Position numbers and translations under genes: made by a program. A stretch of 64,000 nucleotides of DNA from JAYOEY01 sp038120295 (GTDB taxonomy: Bacteria > Pseudomonadota > Alphaproteobacteria > MPNO01 > UBA2964). The stretch is taken from NCBI GenBank assembly GCA_038120295.1, contig JAYOLL010000015.1:13004-77003 (forward strand). The letters run 5' to 3'. The notes under the pieces are model-generated. The model ran no database searches. It was not told the DNA's origin and worked only from the letters and a program-made list of their open reading frames with translations. This document shows, piece by piece, positions 1 through 8,038 of the stretch. The first letter of the stretch is position 1. The number at the start of each line of letters is the position of its first letter.

Positions 1-919
1 AGGGCCGGTCATAGCGCGCTTCGAGCGTCGCGGCGGCACTGGCCGGTGGATCGGCGAGCGGCGGCACGTCCTCGTCGACAGGCTTTCCGTCGACAACGCG
101 GAGGCTCTGGCGCGGCTCCGTCAGCAGCCGTTCGAACATGTCGCCCTCGGGCAGACCTTCGCCCGTGTCCCAGCGCGCCGCGTTGGACAGACGCTCCGCC
201 GCGCGGACAACCTGGTATTCGTCTTCCGCGGCGACGGCAAGGTACGTCCCGTCGCGGATAATCGTCACGCCCTCGGATTCCAGCCGCTCAACCACGGTTT
301 CATCGAGGCTTTCCAGAATGGCGTGATAGTGAGGCGGCCGCACCGGCCGCGCATGGAGCATATTCGGCAGCACCATATCGTGGACGAAGCGGGCGCTGCC
401 GCCCGCGAGCCTTTCCATGCCGCGCGCCGTGGCGAAATGACCGACATAGCGGAAAGAGGCAACGGGCTTGGTCGGCGCCGCTTCGTCGACATCGATGCCG
501 AACGCACTGCCTTCCGGCATCAGGTCCCAGTAGGTGACTGACCGGTTGGTGGCGCGCGCGACCACGAGCCCGTCATCGACCTCCAGCATGTCTTCCTGCA
601 CGTCGAGCGTCTCGGCGGCAAGCCGCAGCAGATGCCGCCGCGCGGTCGCCGCCGCATGGCGCACGGCGTTGCCGGATTCTTCCATCGAATTGCTGCCGGA
701 CGTGATGCCCTCATCCGGGGACGCGCCGGTCTCGGGCGCGGCGACATCGATCCGTGCGGGATCGACGTCGAGTTCTTCCGCCGCAATCAGGGCGACGGCG
801 GTCGAGATGCGCTGGCCGATATCGACCTTGCCATTGGCGACGGTGATACGGCCCTGTTCCTCCAGCCTGATCCAGTCGTCGAGCGCGGGCGTCTTCGACA
901 GCGATGCGTTATCCGGCAT
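1..919 (-). CDS. Molybdopterin-binding large subunit of a xanthine dehydrogenase-family hydroxylase (partial)
   Basis: The reading frame starts at ATG 919 and stays open to the window edge, so only about the first 306 residues are present and the active-site end is missing. The N-terminus (MPDNASLSKTPALDDWIRLE, then a stretch ending GKVDIGQRISTAVALIAAEE) is characteristic of the isoquinoline 1-oxidoreductase / nicotinate dehydrogenase beta-subunit family, which hydroxylates N-heteroaromatics or oxidises aldehydes with a molybdenum cofactor. It overlaps the upstream 2Fe-2S subunit gene by 11 nt, so the two are translationally coupled. There is no separate FAD subunit between them, as expected for this two-subunit class where electrons usually go to a cytochrome c. 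The substrate cannot be told from sequence. Confidence 0.88.
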   Translation of the reverse strand, partial: MPDNASLSKTPALDDWIRLEEQGRITVANGKVDIGQRISTAVALIAAEELDVDPARIDVAAPETGASPDEGITSGSNSMEESGNAVRHAAATARRHLLRLAAETLDVQEDMLEVDDGLVVARATNRSVTYWDLMPEGSAFGIDVDEAAPTKPVASFRYVGHFATARGMERLAGGSARFVHDMVLPNMLHARPVRPPHYHAILESLDETVVERLESEGVTIIRDGTYLAVAAEDEYQVVRAAERLSNAARWDTGEGLPEGDMFERLLTEPRQSLRVVDGKPVDEDVPPLADPPASAAATLEARYDRP

Positions 920-1382
920 GGCGTCCTCCCCCCGCGGCGCGTTCGATCGCCGCCAGCACGCGGCTGTGCGACCCGCACCGGCAAAGATTGGTTTCGAGCG
1001 CCTGCTTTATCTCGGCCCGGTCCGGTCGGGCGTTCCTTTTCAGCAGCGCCGTCGCCGTCGTCACGAGGCCCGGCGTGCAGTAGCCGCACTGTGCGGCGTT
1101 AAGCGCGACGAACGCCTCCTGCACGGCTTTGCCGGTCTCGTCTTCGGCCAGCCCTTCGATTGTGCGTATGTCCGCGCCTTCGAACTCGGCCACCGAGCGG
1201 ACACAGCACTGCGTCGCCTCGCCATCTACCAGCACGGTGCAGGCGCCGCATTGTTCCTTCGCACAGCCGATCTTGGGCCCGGTCAGGCCAAGCTTGCCGC
1301 GCAGCACGTAGATCAGCGGCGTCGCCGGGTCGGCCTCGACCTCATGCGCCGCGCCGTTCACCTTGAGAACGAATTTCGCCAT
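909..1382 (-). CDS. (2Fe-2S)-binding small subunit of molybdenum hydroxylase
   Basis: 157 aa, starting at MAKFVLKVNG. Two 2Fe-2S clusters can be assigned: a plant-ferredoxin-type site with C40, C45, C48 and C60, and a helical-domain site with C99, C102, C134 and C136 (ending NLCRCG). This is the electron-transfer subunit of the xanthine dehydrogenase/isoquinoline oxidoreductase alpha family, passing electrons from the molybdenum site of the partner encoded just downstream on the same strand. An open frame continues upstream to about 1700, but it runs through repeat DNA and lacks homology-like sequence, so the ATG at 1382 is preferred. Confidence 0.92.
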   Translation of the reverse strand: MAKFVLKVNGAAHEVEADPATPLIYVLRGKLGLTGPKIGCAKEQCGACTVLVDGEATQCCVRSVAEFEGADIRTIEGLAEDETGKAVQEAFVALNAAQCGYCTPGLVTTATALLKRNARPDRAEIKQALETNLCRCGSHSRVLAAIERAAGGGRHAG

Positions 1383-1483
1383 CGGTTTCAGTCCGGTTGT
1401 TTTCGGTACCGACAGAAATATCCGCTGCGGTAAAATCGCGCCAGCCCTGCCGGCATTTTGCGCATCGGACCCCCCCCTCCACA

Positions 1484-1508
1484 CCCTCCCCCCGCGCACG
1501 GGGGAGGG
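1484..1508. repeat. GC-rich inverted repeat (C5/G5 hairpin), copy 1
   Basis: Nine-base arms (CCCTCCCCC and GGGGGAGGG) flank a short loop. A similar hairpin follows about 90 nt downstream. No T-run follows on either strand, so a repeat element is a better description than an intrinsic terminator. Confidence 0.5.
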
Positions 1509-1572
1509 AGTCGTGGCGATGAACAGACCCTGAGATAATTCTTCGGGTAAGTTTTCAGGCGTTGCCACCGCG

Positions 1573-1601
1573 TCCCCTCCCCCCGAGACGGGGGAGGGAC
1601 T
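1573..1601. repeat. GC-rich inverted repeat (C5/G5 hairpin), copy 2
   Basis: The same CCCTCCCCC / GGGGGAGGG arms as the copy near 1484, around a different short loop (GAGAC region), with extra G-rich sequence on the right. It belongs to the intergenic repeat fraction of this genome. Confidence 0.5.
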
Positions 1602-1698
1602 GGGAGGGGGCTGACAGATCCATGTCCGCCGGAGTTGGCGACGCAGGCCGAAACGCCCTATTCTGCGGCACGCAGTTAGGGAATTACCGATAAGGCAC

Positions 1699-3186
1699 AT
1701 GAGTCAGGGATTTATCGAACGTTTCGGTTTGTGGTCCGACGAACAGGCAGCGGCAGCAGAGAAAATCAGGCGCTGGATCGCGGATTCGGGTGTCCGGCTG
1801 ATCCGCATGGCCTGGGCGGACACGCACGGGCACGCCCGCGCCAAGATGGTGTCGGTGCCGGTCTTTCTCGAGTCGCTGACGAACGGCTACGTCATAAACG
1901 TCGCCACCTTCACGCTGGATGCGTCGGGCGGGCGGGTGTTCCGGTCCTTCGTGCGCGGCGGCGGGATGGAACTCGACGAAATGACCGGCTCGCCCAACCT
2001 GACCGTCGTGCCGGACCCGGAAACATTCCGGGTGCTGCCCTGGGCCCCCGATGTCGCCTGGGTGATCTGCGACGAGTACTTTACCGACGGCAAGCCGTTC
2101 CACTTCTCGGCCCGGCAGGTTTTGCGCCGGCAGATCGACCGCCTTTCCGGCTGGAACATGTCGCTCAAGATCGGGCTGGAAGTCGAATGGTATTTGCGCC
2201 GGATCGCTGATCCTGACCTGACCGACGGGCATACCGCAACGCCGGGCATGCGCGGAACGCCCATCGCCACTGCGCCGGTGGAACCTGGCTATTCCTACCA
2301 TTCCGAATCCAACATGGATCTGATGCAGCCGGTCCTGTCGGAGCTGGCGTCGGCTTACGAGGAACTCGACCTGCCGCTGCGGTCGATCGAAAACGAATTC
2401 GGACCGGGGCAGATCGAATGCACCTTCTCGGCGCAGGACGCGCTGCGCGCCGCCGACAATATGGTTCTTTTCCGGAGCGCGACCCGGCAGGTGTGCCGCC
2501 GGCTTGGCCATATCGCGACCTTCATGTGCCGGCCCGCCTTCCCCGGCTTCTATGCAAGCGGCTGGCACCTGCATCAGTCGCTGACCGATCCGGCGACGGG
2601 CGAGAATCTCTGCACGCCGGACGACGAGGCCGCCTACATGTCGCCGACAGGCATGAGCTGGCTCTCCGGCCTGCTGGAACACGCTGCGCCGTCATCCATA
2701 TTCGCAACGCCGACCGTTAACGGATACCGCCGGTTCCAGCCGAACTCCCTGGCGCCGGACCGCGCCACATGGAGTCATGACCATCGCGGCGTGATGGTCC
2801 GGTTGCTGGGCGGCGTCGGAGACAAGGCGACCCGTTACGAGAACCGTATCGGCGAGCCTGCCGCCAACCCTTATCTCTATATCGCGTCGCAGATTATCGC
2901 CGGGCTGGACGGGGTCGAACGACAGGCGGAGCCGTGGCCAGCCGACGACGAGCCCTATGAGTCCGACCGACCGCCGCTGCCGAAGAGCCTGGGCGACGCG
3001 CTGGTCGCGCTGGGCGGCAGCAAGCTCTACGAGGACGCGCTCGGGCCGATCTATCGCGACTATTTCATCGCCCTCAAAAAATCCGAACTTTCACGCTACA
3101 CTCAGTACCTGGACGCGAACCCGGAGCGTGAGGACGTCAACGGCGTCACGGCCTGGGAACAGCACGAATATTTCGATTTCTTCTGA
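1699..3186 (+). CDS. Glutamine synthetase-family protein (gamma-glutamyl-amine ligase-like)
   Basis: 495 aa with the GS architecture: a beta-grasp N-domain (about 20-115) and a C-terminal catalytic domain. Visible hallmarks are ENEFGPGQIE (about 229-238) contributing metal/substrate acids, WHLHQSL (about 288) with the phosphate-binding histidine, an ATP-site segment after NGYRRFQPNS, and a C-terminal RYENRIGEPAANPYL block. It is too divergent from GlnA to be the housekeeping enzyme. Family members ligate glutamate to amines (PuuA, GlnT, AtdA1/TdnQ of aniline degradation). The gene directly precedes Rieske oxygenase subunits, an order that recalls aniline dioxygenase clusters in which the ligase makes gamma-glutamylanilide. 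Substrate assignment is inference. Confidence 0.85.
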   Translation: MSQGFIERFGLWSDEQAAAAEKIRRWIADSGVRLIRMAWADTHGHARAKMVSVPVFLESLTNGYVINVATFTLDASGGRVFRSFVRGGGMELDEMTGSPNLTVVPDPETFRVLPWAPDVAWVICDEYFTDGKPFHFSARQVLRRQIDRLSGWNMSLKIGLEVEWYLRRIADPDLTDGHTATPGMRGTPIATAPVEPGYSYHSESNMDLMQPVLSELASAYEELDLPLRSIENEFGPGQIECTFSAQDALRAADNMVLFRSATRQVCRRLGHIATFMCRPAFPGFYASGWHLHQSLTDPATGENLCTPDDEAAYMSPTGMSWLSGLLEHAAPSSIFATPTVNGYRRFQPNSLAPDRATWSHDHRGVMVRLLGGVGDKATRYENRIGEPAANPYLYIASQIIAGLDGVERQAEPWPADDEPYESDRPPLPKSLGDALVALGGSKLYEDALGPIYRDYFIALKKSELSRYTQYLDANPEREDVNGVTAWEQHEYFDFF

Positions 3187-3208
3187 TCTATCAGGAGCTT
3201 GCAACAGG

Positions 3209-4594
3209 ATGTCTCCAGACGACGCGCCCTACTCCCCTATATCCGCAACCCGCGATGCCACGTCCTACGACTGGGATGCGCTGATCCATGAAAACCGGGT
3301 TCACCAGTCGATCTATACCGACCCCGGCATCTTTCGCGAGGAAATGCGCAAGGTTTTCGGAGCGGTCTGGGTCTATCTGGCGCATGAAAGCCAGATCCCC
3401 GAACGTGACGATTACGTGCTGTCGAAGCTCGGGCTCAGGCCGATCATCGTGGTGCGCGATCACAATGGCGTCCTCCGAGCGCTTTATAACCGCTGCACCC
3501 ATCGCGGCGCGACGGTGTGCCGCCAGCCGAAAGGCTCGGCGCGGTCGTTTTCCTGCCCCTATCACGGCTGGAGCTATTTCAATTCGGGAAAGATGTCCGG
3601 CGTGCCGTGGCCGGAAGGCTATTCGTGCGATTTCTCGGACCCGAAATACAACCTCGCCCAGGTGCCGCGTGTAGCCTCGTATCGGGGGTTTATCTTCGGC
3701 ACGCTGAACCTCAATGCGCCGCCGCTGGAAGACTATCTGGGCCCCGTCCGTCAGCCGCTCGACGAATGGCTCGACCGGCATCCCGGCGGCAAGGTCGCCT
3801 TCTGCGACGCCAACCGGCTGAAATTCAAGGGCAACTGGAAGCTGCTCTACGACAATAGCTGCGACGGCTATCACGTGATCTTCTCGCACCGCTCGCTGCT
3901 GGCCATGGAGAACAGGCTGGTCTCCGGCAAAGAGCCGGAAAAGGGTATGGCTTTCTACAAGAACAGCCCCGATACGGGGCCGATCCATCTCAAATATTTC
4001 GGCAACGGCCATCACTTCAAGGACAAGCGGATGACCATCGAGGATCGCCCCGGCGCGCTGTGGGAGATCGAAGGGCCGCACCCCGGTATGGAGCATTACG
4101 AACAGGCGCTGCGAACGCGCCTCGGCGACAAGGCCGACGCAGTGCTCGACCTCGCCTCGTCCGAGCCGGTCAACATCAACGTGTTCCCCAACCTTCATAT
4201 CCTCGGCAACCATGTGCAGGTCTGCCAGCCGGTTTCGATGACCGAGACCGATACGACCTGGTGGGGCACTGCCGTGATCGATGAGAACGACGAGCTTCAC
4301 GGCGCGGTAGACGACATCAACGCGCTCCGCATGCGGACGCAGGAGAGCTTCCCCAATTTCGGAGAAGTCGACGACCTGATGAATTTCGAGGAGATCCAGG
4401 CCGGGCTCGCCGCGGAAGAGGACGAATGGGTCTACATGCACCGGGGGCTGGGTCTCGACGAACGCTTCAGCGTAGACGAACACGGCGTCATCACAGGCCC
4501 GTCGACCGACGAGGTGTTCCTGCGCGAGACCTACAAATATTACAAATCGCTGATGCAGGCCGAGCCGAACATCGCAGTGTCGCGGGATGTCTGA
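3209..4594 (+). CDS. Aromatic ring-hydroxylating dioxygenase, alpha subunit
   Basis: 461 aa. Start chosen at ATG 3209 behind the ribosome-binding site CAGGAG; the frame is open further upstream but that part overlaps the GS-like gene. The Rieske 2Fe-2S site is CTHRGATVC followed by CPYHGW (about 95-120). The mononuclear iron facial triad is visible as D219-G-Y-H222-x4-H227. The text around the Rieske domain (VYLAHESQIPE, SYRGFIFGTL) resembles the benzoate/anthranilate/aniline dioxygenase group. It would insert O2 into an aromatic ring with electrons from a reductase, but no reductase or ferredoxin gene is adjacent. It overlaps the beta subunit by 8 nt. Confidence 0.9.
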   Translation: MSPDDAPYSPISATRDATSYDWDALIHENRVHQSIYTDPGIFREEMRKVFGAVWVYLAHESQIPERDDYVLSKLGLRPIIVVRDHNGVLRALYNRCTHRGATVCRQPKGSARSFSCPYHGWSYFNSGKMSGVPWPEGYSCDFSDPKYNLAQVPRVASYRGFIFGTLNLNAPPLEDYLGPVRQPLDEWLDRHPGGKVAFCDANRLKFKGNWKLLYDNSCDGYHVIFSHRSLLAMENRLVSGKEPEKGMAFYKNSPDTGPIHLKYFGNGHHFKDKRMTIEDRPGALWEIEGPHPGMEHYEQALRTRLGDKADAVLDLASSEPVNINVFPNLHILGNHVQVCQPVSMTETDTTWWGTAVIDENDELHGAVDDINALRMRTQESFPNFGEVDDLMNFEEIQAGLAAEEDEWVYMHRGLGLDERFSVDEHGVITGPSTDEVFLRETYKYYKSLMQAEPNIAVSRDV

Positions 4595-5204
4595 GATGGC
4601 GAATTCCGCGGAGAAAAACCCGTCGCTCAGCTCCTACTATGTCGGCGATGCATTCTATCAGGACCTGGTCGAGGCGTTCACGGGCTGGCAATCGGATGCG
4701 CGGGAGATTGCCGATGCGGAAGTGCGCGACTCATGCCGTCGTTTGATCGAAAGGGAAGCGCGGCTACTGGATGAGGCAGCCCTCGATATCAACAGACTCG
4801 ATGCATGGCTCACCCTGTACACGCCGGAATGTATCTACTGGGTCCCGGCAACGCCGCATGGCGGCGACCCGCGGCGCGAGATCGCGGTATCGTTCGACGA
4901 CCGCCGGCGGCTGGAAGACCGCATCTACCGCCTGAAAAACGATTTCGCCTGGTCGCAGATGCCCCGCTCGCGCACCGCGCGGCTGGTCTCGAATGTCACC
5001 GTGTTCGGCGGGCGGCGGCAGAACGAGGCGATGATCCGCTCGACCTTTCTCACCACCGAACTGCAGGCGGGCGACAGGCGCACCTATACCGGCTGGTACG
5101 GCCACCGCGTCCGGCGTAAGGGCGACGGGTGGGAAATCCTCGCCAAGCAGGTCAATCTGATCGATTGCGACATGAATTTGCGCAATCCGAGCATAATTCT
5201 CTAA
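4587..5204 (+). CDS. Aromatic ring-hydroxylating dioxygenase, beta subunit
   Basis: 205 aa, with the SnoaL/NTF2-like fold expected of the small structural subunit of alpha3beta3 Rieske dioxygenases. Family-like segments include LDAWLTLYTPECIYWVPA (about 70-87), the DDRRRLEDRIYRL region, and RTARLVSNV followed by RSTFLTTE. ATG 4587 overlaps the end of the alpha gene; an in-frame ATG at 4596 is an alternative start. It lies at the end of the GS-like/alpha/beta unit; a repeat element and an assembly gap follow directly. Confidence 0.87.
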   Translation: MSEMANSAEKNPSLSSYYVGDAFYQDLVEAFTGWQSDAREIADAEVRDSCRRLIEREARLLDEAALDINRLDAWLTLYTPECIYWVPATPHGGDPRREIAVSFDDRRRLEDRIYRLKNDFAWSQMPRSRTARLVSNVTVFGGRRQNEAMIRSTFLTTELQAGDRRTYTGWYGHRVRRKGDGWEILAKQVNLIDCDMNLRNPSIIL

Positions 5205-5212
5205 CGCAATCG

Positions 5213-5366
5213 CACCGGCCCTCTCCCCCTCCCGGCCACCCAACGCCAGTATCCTCACGGGTGGNNNNNNNNNNTAATACACAACCCAACGCGCCCGGCC
5301 CCTCTCCCCCCCCCGCCCACCAAACGCGTTTTGCGGGGGGGGGGCCGGGTGGGGGAGAGGGCCGGT
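5213..5366. repeat. Hairpin repeat family, copy interrupted by the assembly gap
   Basis: The left part carries the family arm (CACCGGCCCTCTCCCC...) and the loop text CGCCAGTATCCT, also found at 6954-7028. Ten N (5265-5274) replace the end of the first hairpin. A second, more degenerate hairpin follows, ending with the family's right arm GGGGGAGAGGGCCGG. The structure suggests two adjacent copies that defeated assembly or sequencing. Frames reading through the N run are artefacts. Confidence 0.75.
5265..5274. other. Assembly gap (10 N)
   Basis: Ten consecutive undetermined bases inside the palindromic repeat. A fixed-size N run usually marks a gap of unknown length, so real sequence may be missing between the dioxygenase beta gene and the thioesterase gene, including any reductase gene. 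Confidence 0.95.
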
Positions 5367-5390
5367 ACCGACTGGAAAGGACAAACACCC

Positions 5391-5810
5391 ATGCCCGACG
5401 TCGGTTTCCGCAAATGGCTCGGCATCAATTACGACGCGATGGAGGACGGCCACGCCGAGATTTCACTCGCCATCACAGACGACATGCGGAACCAGCGCGA
5501 CGTGGTACAGGGCGGGGTGATTGCCTCCGTCATCGATGTCGCGATGGGCACGGCTGCGGGCGGCGGCAATTACGACACCCGCAAGCGCCCGCTGGCCACG
5601 CTGGAGCTCAAGGTCAACTATCTGGCGCCTGCGACCGGCGATACGATGTCCGCCACCGCCGACGTGATCCGCATGGGATCGCGCGCCATCGTCGTCAAAT
5701 GCGACGTGTTTCGCGGCGACGGGGAGCTGTGCGCGACCGGGCTCGGCACCTTCATGACGCGCCGCGTCCACGCGACCGACCCGGACGGCATGCCGCCGCC
5801 GAAGGGATAA
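5391..5810 (+). CDS. PaaI-family hotdog-fold thioesterase
   Basis: 139 aa. ATG 5391 is preceded by GGAAAGGA at a good distance; a longer open frame upstream runs through repeat DNA and is rejected. The hotdog signature is a VVQGGVIASVIDVAMGTAA segment (about 40-60), followed by beta strands LATLELKVNYLAPA and a Gly-rich turn. Such enzymes hydrolyse acyl- or aryl-CoA esters; in aromatic catabolism PaaI-like proteins rescue stalled CoA thioesters. It may belong with the upstream oxygenase genes, but the repeat and gap between them make operon membership uncertain. Confidence 0.85.
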   Translation: MPDVGFRKWLGINYDAMEDGHAEISLAITDDMRNQRDVVQGGVIASVIDVAMGTAAGGGNYDTRKRPLATLELKVNYLAPATGDTMSATADVIRMGSRAIVVKCDVFRGDGELCATGLGTFMTRRVHATDPDGMPPPKG

Positions 5811-5848
5811 TTGATCAGCGGGCTGAGTTCTACATCGACCACCGTCTG

Positions 5849-5873
5849 GACCCCGGCTCAAGGCCGGGGTGAC
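5849..5873. repeat. GTCATCCCGG-type repeat, partial copy
   Basis: A hairpin with ACCCCGG/CCGGGGT arms and the loop CTCAAGG, ending GGGGTGAC. It is the inverted, slightly diverged form of the GTCATCCCGG end seen at 5922-5949, an abundant intergenic repeat type in alphaproteobacteria. Confidence 0.6.
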
Positions 5874-5921
5874 GATCGGGTTCGTGGGAACGTTTCCGAA
5901 AATCTGTTTCGTTTAAAGACT

Positions 5922-5949
5922 GTCATCCCGGACCTGATCCGGGATCCAG
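5922..5949. repeat. GTCATCCCGG-type repeat, partial copy
   Basis: GTCATCCCGGACCTGATCC continuing into GGGATCCAG, with an internal CCCGGA...TCCGGG hairpin. An identical 28-nt copy starts at 42369. Located between the convergent thioesterase and LLM oxidoreductase genes. Confidence 0.75.
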
Positions 5950-5971
5950 AGTCGAAAGGCCAAGCCAACCT

Positions 5972-6916
5972 CTACCCCGCCAGCTTCTCCCGCATGGCGA
6001 CCAGCGTTTCCATCTGCGCCCTGTCTTCGGAGCCGGTAAAGCGGGCGGAGAAATGCGTGCAGCCGCCCTCGACGAATTCGCCGATCCAGCCGGTGACTTC
6101 CTCCAGATTGCCGGCAAAGCAGTATTGCTGCTTCCGGATCAGCTCGGCCGGCTGCATGTAGTAGCCTTCGAGATACTCGTCCAGCTCGGCATTCGCCTTC
6201 GCCGGGTCGTCATGGACGGCGATGGTGGTATAGACCGCGCCGGTGATATCGGCCGGGTTGCGACCGGCCTCGACCGCCGCTTGCTTCACCCCGTTCCAAC
6301 CTTCGGTCCATTCGGCGGGCCCGCCCGCACCCGACGGGAACCAGCCGTCGAAATAGCGGCCGGCGCGGTTGAGCGCGGCCGGCACCCCGCCACCGCCCCA
6401 CAGCTTCGGGCCGCCCGGCGTAAAGGGGCGCGGCGCGAGCTGCCCGCCCTTCACTTTCCACAGCCCGTCCCAGTCCACCTTTTCGCCGGTCCACAGCGCG
6501 CGGCACAGCTCCATCAGCTCAAGCATGCGGCGGATGCGCTTTTCGAACGGCACGCCGGCGGCCATGAATTCGTCGCGGATCGGCTGGATATCGCGCGCCG
6601 TACCGAGCCCAAGAACCGCGCGGCCCTCGGCGATCTGGTCCAGCGTCGCGAGCTGCTGCGCCAGCACCACCGGATTACGCAGCATCGGCAGCATCACCGC
6701 CGTGCCCATCTTCACCCGCTTTGTCCGGCCCGCGATCGCCGCCATCAGCGTGATCGGGTCGTGGCGCGGCTTGGCGAGCAGCGAATCGCCGATCCAGACC
6801 GTGTCGATCCCCACCGCCTCGGCGTGATCGGCAAGGTCCAGAATTTCGCCGGTTTCGTGGATATCCTTGACGATGCGTTCCCGCGTGGGGAGAAGATAGC
6901 CGACTTCCAGGGTCAT
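5972..6916 (-). CDS. LLM-class flavin-dependent oxidoreductase
   Basis: 314 aa, within the usual size of bacterial luciferase-like monooxygenases and F420/FMN-dependent oxidoreductases. Visible hallmarks are the N-terminal strand MTLEVGYLLPTRE, the WIGDSLLAKPRHDP segment (about 41-54), MGTAVMLPMLRNPVVLAQQ (about 71-89) and LDQIAEGRAVLGLGTA, which build the TIM-barrel flavin site. The substrate is unknown; the surroundings (oxygenases, dihydroxyphthalate-decarboxylase-like protein) suggest a role in catabolism. It is preceded on the same strand by the hairpin repeat and the PhtD-like gene, 117 nt upstream. Confidence 0.88.
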   Translation of the reverse strand: MTLEVGYLLPTRERIVKDIHETGEILDLADHAEAVGIDTVWIGDSLLAKPRHDPITLMAAIAGRTKRVKMGTAVMLPMLRNPVVLAQQLATLDQIAEGRAVLGLGTARDIQPIRDEFMAAGVPFEKRIRRMLELMELCRALWTGEKVDWDGLWKVKGGQLAPRPFTPGGPKLWGGGGVPAALNRAGRYFDGWFPSGAGGPAEWTEGWNGVKQAAVEAGRNPADITGAVYTTIAVHDDPAKANAELDEYLEGYYMQPAELIRKQQYCFAGNLEEVTGWIGEFVEGGCTHFSARFTGSEDRAQMETLVAMREKLAG

Positions 6917-6953
6917 ATTAAACTCCGTTCTGTTAGCCGCTTCCGCGGCATCG

Positions 6954-7028
6954 CACCGGCCCTCTCCCCCACCCGGCCACCCAACGCCAGTATCCTAGTG
7001 GGTGGCCGGGTGGGGGAGAGGGCCGGTG
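6954..7028. repeat. Perfect 30-bp inverted repeat (hairpin repeat family, intact copy)
   Basis: Arms at 6954-6983 and 6999-7028 are exact reverse complements over 30 bases, around a 15-nt loop ACGCCAGTATCCTAG. The arms contain CCCACCCGGCCACCCA. Further copies lie at 5213-5366 (broken by N) and 42029-42098 (reverse orientation). It sits 6 nt beyond the stop of the PhtD-like gene. No T-run follows, so it is not a classical terminator, although a transcript would fold strongly here. Confidence 0.92.
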
Positions 7029-7033
7029 CAGGC

Positions 7034-8038
7034 TTAAACATGCAGCATGTAGAAAGGCTCAAGCGCCTCTTTCACGAAGATGTCCTCCGGCGCCAGGTGT
7101 TTCTGCGTGATGCCCTGCTCATGACACCAGCGCAGGAACGCGTCCAGCGTCGCCCTGTTTCGCGACACGCCATAGGGCCAGTAGTCGCCGTCGGGGAACA
7201 GCTCGTCCGTGTTGCGCTCGGTGATCGCCTGGATCCACGGGACGCCGATGCGCGACACATCCATATCATGCATCCTCTCGACCGAGTTGTTCTTGGCCGC
7301 CTCGAACGCGTTGAACAGGTTGCGCGCAATCCACTTGTTGCGTTCCCAGGTGGACCGCTTGATGCCGATCACATGCATGATCGGGTACACGCCGGATTCC
7401 TTGAAGTACGCGCGCTCCACCGGCTCGTAGTCGGGATAGAGCCGCGCAATGCGGGGATCGCCCTGCAGAAATATCTGCGGCGGCGCGGCGGACAGGAACG
7501 CATCCATCTCGCCTTCCGCCACCATATCGGCCAGCGAGCCGCCCGGCAGATCGTGCAGGCGCACACCCTCGGGCGGGGTTTCGGCGGTCGCCATCAGCCG
7601 GCCCGGCGCGTCAGGCGCATGCTGGTACCACTCGATCTCGGTCAGCGGAATGCCGACCGTGTCGGTCATCCAGCCGCGGATATAGGTCGTCGCGGTCTGC
7701 GCCCACTGCGAAACGGCGATTTTGCTGCCGCGCAGATCCTCGGCGGTCTTAATCTTACCGCCAGCGCGAACATAGATGCCGGAATGACGAAACAGCCGCG
7801 ACGGGAAGACCGGGATCAGCACGAAGGGCGCGTCGCCCCGGTCGATCGCCTGTACCGCGCCGGCAAATGACATCTCGGACACGTCCCATTCCTGGTCGCG
7901 GAAGAAACGCTGAAACGTTTCCCACACCGACATGACCAGAAAGGTCGGTTCGATCCCGACCGGCTTCACCGCCCCGGTCTGCAGGTCGCGGATGTGATCG
8001 TAATCGTTGATTCCAATCGTCAGATTGAGGTCGGCCAT
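7034..8038 (-). CDS. 4,5-dihydroxyphthalate decarboxylase-like / periplasmic-binding-fold protein
   Basis: 334 aa. The start at ATG 8038 is supported by AAAGGAG upstream; an upstream in-frame codon at 8062 lacks such a site. The protein begins MADLNLTIGINDYDHIRDLQ and has the NMT1/THI5-like type II binding-protein fold, as in 4,5-dihydroxyphthalate decarboxylase (PhtD/Pht5 family): VSEMSFAGAVQAIDRGD, FVLIPVFPSRLFRHSGIYV, and a late ELFPDGDYWPYGVSRNRATL. There is no signal peptide, which favours a cytoplasmic enzyme over a transporter binding protein. No permease or ATPase gene is adjacent. The exact substrate is not determinable. Confidence 0.8.
   Translation of the reverse strand: MADLNLTIGINDYDHIRDLQTGAVKPVGIEPTFLVMSVWETFQRFFRDQEWDVSEMSFAGAVQAIDRGDAPFVLIPVFPSRLFRHSGIYVRAGGKIKTAEDLRGSKIAVSQWAQTATTYIRGWMTDTVGIPLTEIEWYQHAPDAPGRLMATAETPPEGVRLHDLPGGSLADMVAEGEMDAFLSAAPPQIFLQGDPRIARLYPDYEPVERAYFKESGVYPIMHVIGIKRSTWERNKWIARNLFNAFEAAKNNSVERMHDMDVSRIGVPWIQAITERNTDELFPDGDYWPYGVSRNRATLDAFLRWCHEQGITQKHLAPEDIFVKEALEPFYMLHV

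Larger units (their letters stand above)
1383..1698. other. Divergent intergenic region with GC-rich hairpins
   Basis: These 316 nt separate the divergently transcribed molybdenum hydroxylase and GS-like genes. No credible gene is seen on either strand. Two C-run/G-run hairpins lie here (near 1484-1508 and 1573-1601). Promoters for both directions must lie in this stretch, but no convincing -35/-10 pair could be assigned by eye. Confidence 0.6.

Noticed and set aside
4764..5872. Frames on both strands running through the ten N
   Set aside because: They depend on undetermined bases and repeat sequence; an unknown gap length destroys frame continuity.
6053..7870. Plus-strand frame spanning the LLM oxidoreductase and PhtD-like genes
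   Set aside because: It reads through the hairpin repeat and across two well-supported genes on the other strand.
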